Below are positions 59,359-64,000 of a DNA stretch of 64,000 nucleotides, piece after piece; positions within the stretch are counted from its first letter, which is position 1, and each line of letters opens with the position of its first letter. This DNA comes from AP-15 sp963700195 (GTDB taxonomy: Bacteria > Pseudomonadota > Alphaproteobacteria > ATCC43930 > CGMCC-115725). The notes beneath the pieces were generated by a model. The model was not told the DNA's origin. It worked only from the letters and a program-made list of their open reading frames with translations, and made no database searches. The stretch is from assembly GCA_963700195.1 (NCBI GenBank), contig CAVOWQ010000007.1, positions 83,745 to 147,744 of the forward strand, read 5' to 3'. A program made the translations under genes and the position numbers.

Positions 59359-59763
59359 TCAGGAGAGAAAGCGCTCGACGGTTTGCAGAAAGCTCGTTAC
59401 CGAGATCGGCTTCGCGATATAGGCCTCGCAACCACCGTTCCGCATCTTCTCCTCGTCGCCTTTCATCGCGAAGGCGGTCACTGCGATCACCGGGATCATC
59501 CGCAGATCATCGTCTTCCTTGATCCACTGCGTGACTTGCAAACCGGATACTTCCGGCAGCTGGATGTCCATCAGAATCAGATCCGGACGATGTTGACGAG
59601 CGAGCGCAAGCGCCTCGACACCGTCCTTGGTTTGCAGTGTACCATAGCCGTGAGCGACGAGAAGATCGTTGAAGAGCTTCATATTGAGGTCGTTATCCTC
59701 GACGATCAACACCTTCTTCCGTACAGGTCGATCGGCGTCAAGCCCCGGTTTTGCAACATCCAA
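59359..59763 (-). CDS. divK: cell-cycle response regulator DivK
   Basis: A 134-residue single receiver domain controlling the CtrA phosphorelay and polarity. KKVLIVEDNDLNMKLFNDLL, phospho-Asp66 in LILMDIQLPEVSGLQ, AVTAFAMKGDEEKM and GCEAYIAKPISV are characteristic of DivK. It carries 15 extra N-terminal residues compared with the usual start. It is first in the divK-pleD operon and diverges from the ROK kinase gene. Confidence 0.95.
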   Translation of the reverse strand: MDVAKPGLDADRPVRKKVLIVEDNDLNMKLFNDLLVAHGYGTLQTKDGVEALALARQHRPDLILMDIQLPEVSGLQVTQWIKEDDDLRMIPVIAVTAFAMKGDEEKMRNGGCEAYIAKPISVTSFLQTVERFLS

Positions 59764-59945
59764 TGTCTTGCTCCCAGCCTCGAAAGCGGCGGATTTGCCC
59801 AGACCCCTTGCGCCTGCGGAAAGGGAACGGGAGGCGATGCGGCGAGGCTATCCGCCAACCGCCGTTTCCGAACCGGCTGCACCTGGGGCTTTCTAAAGGA
59901 GCGAGCTTAATTATTCGTAACCGCCCTGCGTGAGGAAATCGCGCC

Positions 59946-60865
59946 ATGTCAGCACGGTTTCGCATCGGCATCGATCTTGGGGGCACCAAGATCGAAGGAG
60001 CCGCCATAGACGCCCGCGGCGCGGTGCGCTTTCGCCACCGCGTAGCCACACCGGCGCAGGACTATCGTGCGACGATCGATGCGATCATCGCGCTGATCGG
60101 CACGATCGAGCAAGAAATCGGCACGACGGCGCCGGTCGGAATTGGCATTCCGGGCGCCGTCTCTCCCGCCACCGGTCTGATCAAGAACGCCAACTCCACT
60201 TGGCTGATCGGACGCCCGTTGCAGCGCGATCTCGAGAGCGCGCTCGGGAGGCCGACGCGACTTGCCAATGATGCCAACTGTTTCGCCTTGTCCGAGGCAA
60301 CCGACGGCGCCGGCGCCGGGGGGAAACGGTCTTCGGCGTCATTCTCGGGACGGGCGTGGGAGGCGGGATCGCCATCAAACGCCGGATCCTGGTCGGCGCC
60401 AACGCAATCGCGGGAGAATGGGGACACAATCCGATGCCGTGGCCAACGCCCGACGAGGTTCCGGGGCCGCCTTGCTGGTGCGGCCGATCCGGTTGTCTGG
60501 AGAGGTTCCTGTCGGGCCCTGCGCTGGCTGCGGATCATCACCGGCACTATCGTCTAGCGCTGAGCGCATCGGAAATCGCCGAGGCAGCAGCGGCGGGAGA
60601 TCGGGAGTGCTGCGCGACGCTCGAGCGTTACATGGACCGGCTCGCCCGCGGACTGGCTTCGGTGATAAACGTGGTCGATCCGGATGCGATCGTGCTCGGG
60701 GGTGGGCTGTCGAGCATCTCTGCGCTCTACGAGCAAGTCCCTCGCTTATGGGCGCGGTACATCTTTTCCGATCGCGTAGCCACCCCCCTCCTCCCTCCCG
60801 TCCATGGCGCGTCGAGCGGCGTGCGCGGCGCGGCGTGGCTGTGGCCGCCGGACGAGGTGCCGTGA
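59946..60865 (+). pseudogene. ROK-family sugar kinase, frameshifted
   Basis: A kinase of about 305 residues for a sugar such as fructose, glucose or N-acetylglucosamine. The phosphate-binding RIGIDLGGTKIEGAAID, LANDANCFALSEATDGAG, the zinc-binding PPCWCGRSGCLERFLSGPAL and IVLGGGLSS are present. One extra base near 60320 splits it between DGAGAGG and VFGVILGTGVGGGIA; removal restores a full enzyme. Its stop overlaps the GTG of dinB. Confidence 0.88.
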
Positions 60866-62142
60866 AGACGCTGTGCCGCGATTGCGGCGCCCTCGAAACC
60901 GCTCCGCACCGAAGAGAGCGTTGCGCCGCCTGCGGCTCGCCGCGCCTGATATGCCATGCCGAACTCGGCTCTCTGGCGGTCGCCCATGTCGATTGCGACG
61001 CGTTTTATGCCGCTGTCGAAAAGCGCGACAGACCCGAATTGGCAGACCGCCCAGTCATCATCGGCGGCGGCGCCCGCGGGGTCGTGCTCGCCTGCTGCTA
61101 TGTGGCGCGGCTTTATCGCGTGCGCTCGGCGATGCCGATGTTCAAGGCATTGGCGGCTTGCCCGGATGCGGTCGTCATCCGGCCGGATATGGCGAAGTAC
61201 AGTGCTGTCGGACGCGAGGTGCGGGCTGAGATGCGGCGGCTCACTCCATTGGTCGAACCCTTGTCGATCGACGAGGCGTTTCTCCACCTCGGCGGCGCCG
61301 AAACTCTGCACGGCGCCTGCCCCGCCCAGCTCCTCGCCGGGCTCGCCAAGCGGGTCGAGACCGCGCACGGCATCACCGTGTCGATCGGATTGAGCGACAA
61401 CAAATTTCTTGCAAAGATCGGCTCCGACCTCGACAAGCCGCGCGGCTTTGCGGTGCTCAGCCGCAGCGAGGCCCCGGCGTTCCTCGCCGGCAAACCAGTC
61501 TCGCTGCTGTGGGGCGTCGGAACGGCAATGCAGCGGCGGCTCGCCGGCGACGGCATCACTCAGATCGGTCAGCTTGCTAAGATCGGCGGCCGCGAGCTTG
61601 CCTCGCGCTACGGAAGGATGGGAGCGCGGCTTGCTCATCTGGCCCGCGGCGAAGACGACCGCGCGGTTCTCGCGCACGTTCCGGCGCACACGATCTCGGC
61701 CGAGACCACGTTGGCGCAGGACGAGTGTGGTGCGAGTGCGCTCACGCATGCATTGTGGCCGCTTTGCGAACGCCTTTCGGCTCGATTGAAGCGAGCCTCG
61801 CTGGCGGCCGGCACGATCACCTTAAAACTGAAGACCGCGGATTTTCGCTTGCGAACGCGCTCCCGCCGCGTGGCGGATCCGACGCAGCTGGCCGACACAC
61901 TTTTTCACATCGCATCGGGCTTGCTGGCTGGCGAGATCGACAGTGTCACCCGATTTAGATTAGTCGGGATCGGCGCAGATAACCTGTTCGACAGCCGCGC
62001 CGCCGATCCCCCGAGCTTGTTCGACCGCGAGCTCGACGGCCCGAGGCGCCTCGAACATGCGATCGACGCGATCCGCGGCAGGCTTGGCGAGGAAGCGGTC
62101 CAATTTGGCCGCAACCTGCCGCATCACAACGACGGCGGCTAG
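60862..62142 (+). CDS. dinB: DNA polymerase IV with N-terminal zinc ribbon
   Basis: A 426-residue Y-family translesion polymerase. It begins with a four-cysteine zinc ribbon (TLCRDCGALE, CAACGSPRL), an addition common in alphaproteobacterial DinB. The catalytic palm follows: AHVDCDAFYAAVEKRD and SIDEAFLHL carry the metal-binding acids. VSIGLSDNKFLAKIGSDLDK, the thumb and the little-finger domain follow. No clear beta-clamp-binding motif was recognised at the C-terminus. GTG at 60862 overlaps the upstream stop. Confidence 0.93.
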   Translation: MKTLCRDCGALETAPHRRERCAACGSPRLICHAELGSLAVAHVDCDAFYAAVEKRDRPELADRPVIIGGGARGVVLACCYVARLYRVRSAMPMFKALAACPDAVVIRPDMAKYSAVGREVRAEMRRLTPLVEPLSIDEAFLHLGGAETLHGACPAQLLAGLAKRVETAHGITVSIGLSDNKFLAKIGSDLDKPRGFAVLSRSEAPAFLAGKPVSLLWGVGTAMQRRLAGDGITQIGQLAKIGGRELASRYGRMGARLAHLARGEDDRAVLAHVPAHTISAETTLAQDECGASALTHALWPLCERLSARLKRASLAAGTITLKLKTADFRLRTRSRRVADPTQLADTLFHIASGLLAGEIDSVTRFRLVGIGADNLFDSRAADPPSLFDRELDGPRRLEHAIDAIRGRLGEEAVQFGRNLPHHNDGG

Positions 62143-62172
62143 CAGTTTGGCCCAGCGACGAGTTTGGCTCAG

Positions 62173-62995
62173 CTAGCAGCTTGGCTTGGAGAGTGGCTCG
62201 ATATCGTCGAGCTTGGCGCGAATTGAATACTCGCCATAGTCGATCACCATGTCTTGCGACACGCCATTGTCGAGGAGGCGCATGCCGCGCTCGTAATCCG
62301 GTTTCTCGGCATTGGCGTCGACCGGGAAAAAGGCGAGCCGCACGCGCCAGCCAGGTCGCTCCAGCAAGGGGCTGCGCGTCTCAGCCGCCGGGTCGGCGGT
62401 GAGCTTGTGTCCGATCACTGCTGAGACTTGAACCGCATTCTCGTCGGTCGCTCCATCGAATACCTGCCGAGAGACGAAGTTCTCGCCGGCACGGGCGGAA
62501 TCTATCAGCAGGATCGTGTGCGCGCTGGGGAACAACACACCCGGCTCAAGTCTCAAGGTCTGTGCCTCGGGCTTCGTAAACTCCGCCTCCCCGCCCTTCC
62601 CGGGACCGTCGAGCCTTCTCCGCTTCACCGCGAATCTCCTGATCGACTTCGCCATTGCGGGTCTGCTTCTGATTGAACCGGTAGCGCAACCGGTCTTTTC
62701 GACTTCCAGGTGACAAAGACTCGAGACGATGTCGACGTTCCGAGGTTTCGGCATAGCGCATCTTCAGGCGGTAGCGCTGCTCGATCGTCCAACCGTCGCA
62801 GGTCTCGCCCCATTCGTAATCCATCGGTGCCGCGAGCGTCGACTTGACGCCCGAATCATCCCGGGCGCTCCCCAAGGACATCGTATAGAGCGCGCGGTGC
62901 GGCGCGATCTCGGCTGCTTCGGCCGACTTTGCAAACGGCGCAATGCCGGCGACGGCGAGCGCGAAAACGAAGGGTCCAAGGCGCCACCTTCTCAT
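62173..62995 (-). pseudogene. EipB/DUF1849 cell-envelope protein, frameshifted
   Basis: A periplasmic protein of about 270 residues needed for envelope integrity in Brucella (EipB). A signal peptide (LGPFVFALAVAGIAPFAKSA) is followed by EIAPHRALYTMSLGSARDDS, MDYEWGETCDGWTIEQRYRL and, in other frames, LRYRFNQKQTRNGE, GVLFPSAHTILLIDSARAGE and MRLLDNGVSQDMVIDYGEYS. At least two to three indels (62625-62760) break it. All parts are in order, so sequence error is plausible. Confidence 0.82.
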
Positions 62996-63032
62996 CGACC
63001 CAAAACTCCCGCAGGCCGGTGCAGCCGGCCGA

Positions 63033-64000
63033 TCATCGCATCGCCGGCGCGCTAATTATATGCAGAAATCGCGCCGACTGGGCCCCGAATGGCGGGCTCA
63101 ACCTCTTGGCGGTCCGCGCCGGCGGCAGATCCAATCGGATATGCAGTTCCTTCAGCCTCTTGGGCGAAACCGGCGCCGGTGCGTGCATCAGCAAGTCTTG
63201 CGCCTGCTGGTTCATCGGAAGGCGACGACCTCGCGCAGGTTCGGGGTGTCCGCCAGCAGCATGACGATGCGGTCGATGCCCCCGGGGGCCGAGCCGCCAT
63301 GCGGCGGGGCGCCGTATTTGAAGGCGTTGAGCATCCCGGCCGAAACGCGTCTCGACCTCCTCGGCCGAATAGCCGGCGATCGCAAAGGCCTTATACATGA
63401 TCTCCGGGCGGTGGTTGCGGATCGCCCCCGAGGAGAGCTCGACCCCATTGCAGACGATGTCGTACTGGTGCGCCGTAATTTCCAGCGGATCCTGCTCGCT
63501 CGACGCCGCCAGGCCGCCCCGCGGCATCGAGAACGGGTTGTGGCTGGAGTTCGATCTCTTCCGGTCTCCTCGTTGCGCTCGTACATCGGGAAATCGGTGA
63601 TCCAGCAGAAGCGGAAAGCCCCCTCGTCGATCAGCCCCAGTTCCTGGCCGATCCTTGTACGTGCTGCGCTGGCGAGCTTCTTCGCGCCTCCGCCCTGGAC
63701 CCGGCCGCGAAAAAGACCACGTCCCCTGCGCCGACGCATGCGAGTTCGGCGATCCTCGACGACTTCGTCCGGATTGAGGTTGTTCGCGATCGGGCCGCGG
63801 CCGGTCAGTGGCCCTTCCGGATAACCGAGCGTCTGCTGACCCGACGCTCCTGTCTCAAGGATGATGTAGCCGAGCCCAGGGGCGCCCATCTACCGTCTTT
63901 GCCCAGGCATCCATCTTGTCCTGGAACGATGAACGCGGGCGCGACGCCGCGCGGGGTGCCGGTATCGCCCGAACCACGCCGCCATTCTCGATAATGCGGC
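63033..64000 (-). pseudogene. aspS: aspartyl-tRNA synthetase, 3' part, several frameshifts
   Basis: The C-terminal third of a class II synthetase that charges tRNA-Asp; the 5' part lies beyond the window. The pieces are spread over three frames but in order: GGVVRAIPAP and DKMDAWAK at the right edge, GAPGLGYIILETG, ITDFPMYERNEETG, ITAHQYDIVCNGVELSSGAI, PEIMYKAFAIAGYSAEEV, GAPPHGGSAPGGIDRIVMLL and MNQQAQDLLMHAPAPVSPKR. An essential gene cannot have this many real frameshifts, so this edge of the sequence is poor. Confidence 0.85.

Noticed and set aside
59900..59925. Possible CtrA box (TTAA-N7-TTAA) between divK and the ROK kinase gene
   Set aside because: TTAATTATTCGTAAC has only one good half-site; the second matches poorly.
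60062..60547. Minus-strand open frame opposite the ROK kinase
   Set aside because: Shadow of the kinase gene; no ribosome site or family.
1..64000. CRISPR arrays, tRNA, rRNA, prophage and insertion sequences
   Set aside because: No regularly spaced repeats, T-loop-like tRNA ends, rRNA sequence, phage structural genes or transposases were found on either strand. The encapsulin is HK97-fold but has a peroxidase partner and no phage neighbours.

Overview
This is a GC-rich stretch of alphaproteobacterial chromosome. Taxonomic clues are a divK-pleD pair, a DinB polymerase with an N-terminal zinc ribbon, an EipB (DUF1849) homologue, a dihydroorotase paralogue lacking the HxH motif next to pyrB, and the order pyrB-pyrC-plsY-dprA-topA-rnr. 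The exact order or genus cannot be fixed from the sequence (Rhodospirillales or Hyphomicrobiales are the best guesses). No rRNA, tRNA, CRISPR array, transposase or integrase was found. | Layout: 0-3.6 kb is a two-component/cyclase signalling operon interrupted by a GxxExxY gene with inverted repeats at both ends. 3.6-18.7 kb is a mixed catabolic block: a LigB-LigA fused dioxygenase, thiolase, serine hydrolase, FAD amine oxidase-like enzyme, VOC protein, aldo/keto reductase, BNR propeller, HpcH aldolase, AlkB, SMP-30 lactonase and an oxocamphor-hydrolase-like crotonase. 18.7-22.2 kb is trpD-trpC-moaC-moeA. 22.4-35.3 kb is an accessory region. 35.3-45.3 kb holds an amidohydrolase, an MscS channel, an ArsR/SRPBCC/GST cluster, a CaiB-type CoA-transferase, HdeD and a second VapBC pair. 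45.4-64 kb is a core block: pyrB, pyrC, plsY, dprA, topA, rnr, ctp, rpmG, pleD, divK, a ROK kinase, dinB, eipB and aspS. | The most unusual part is the accessory region. A complete-length but frameshifted NAD-dependent aldehyde dehydrogenase gene (22366-23826) is followed by six short, degenerate, non-collinear fragments of the same gene (28204, 29404, 30830, 31544, 32517 and 34833). Between them lie a very large NLR-like NTPase with a C-terminal PD-(D/E)XK-like nuclease domain, VapBC, a ParDE remnant, a discoidin-fold protein, MazEF, an APH-like kinase and a DyP-peroxidase/encapsulin pair whose peroxidase carries an encapsulin-targeting tail. Fragments 28204 and 29404 start at exactly the same dehydrogenase nucleotide. 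This looks like a cassette array whose junctions carry pieces of the adjoining gene; the mechanism is unknown. | A caution for the whole window: many conserved genes, including essential ones (aspS, moeA, trpC, plsY), carry one-base frameshifts, often apparent insertions. This is better explained by assembly or sequencing error than by true decay, so genes marked as frameshifted may be intact in the organism. A family of GC-rich palindromic intergenic repeats built around CCGCAAGCGG recurs at about 10.1, 14.3, 16.8, 41.0 and 47.7 kb, and a second CCGGCGAAAGCCGG family occurs at 32.8 and 52.4 kb.
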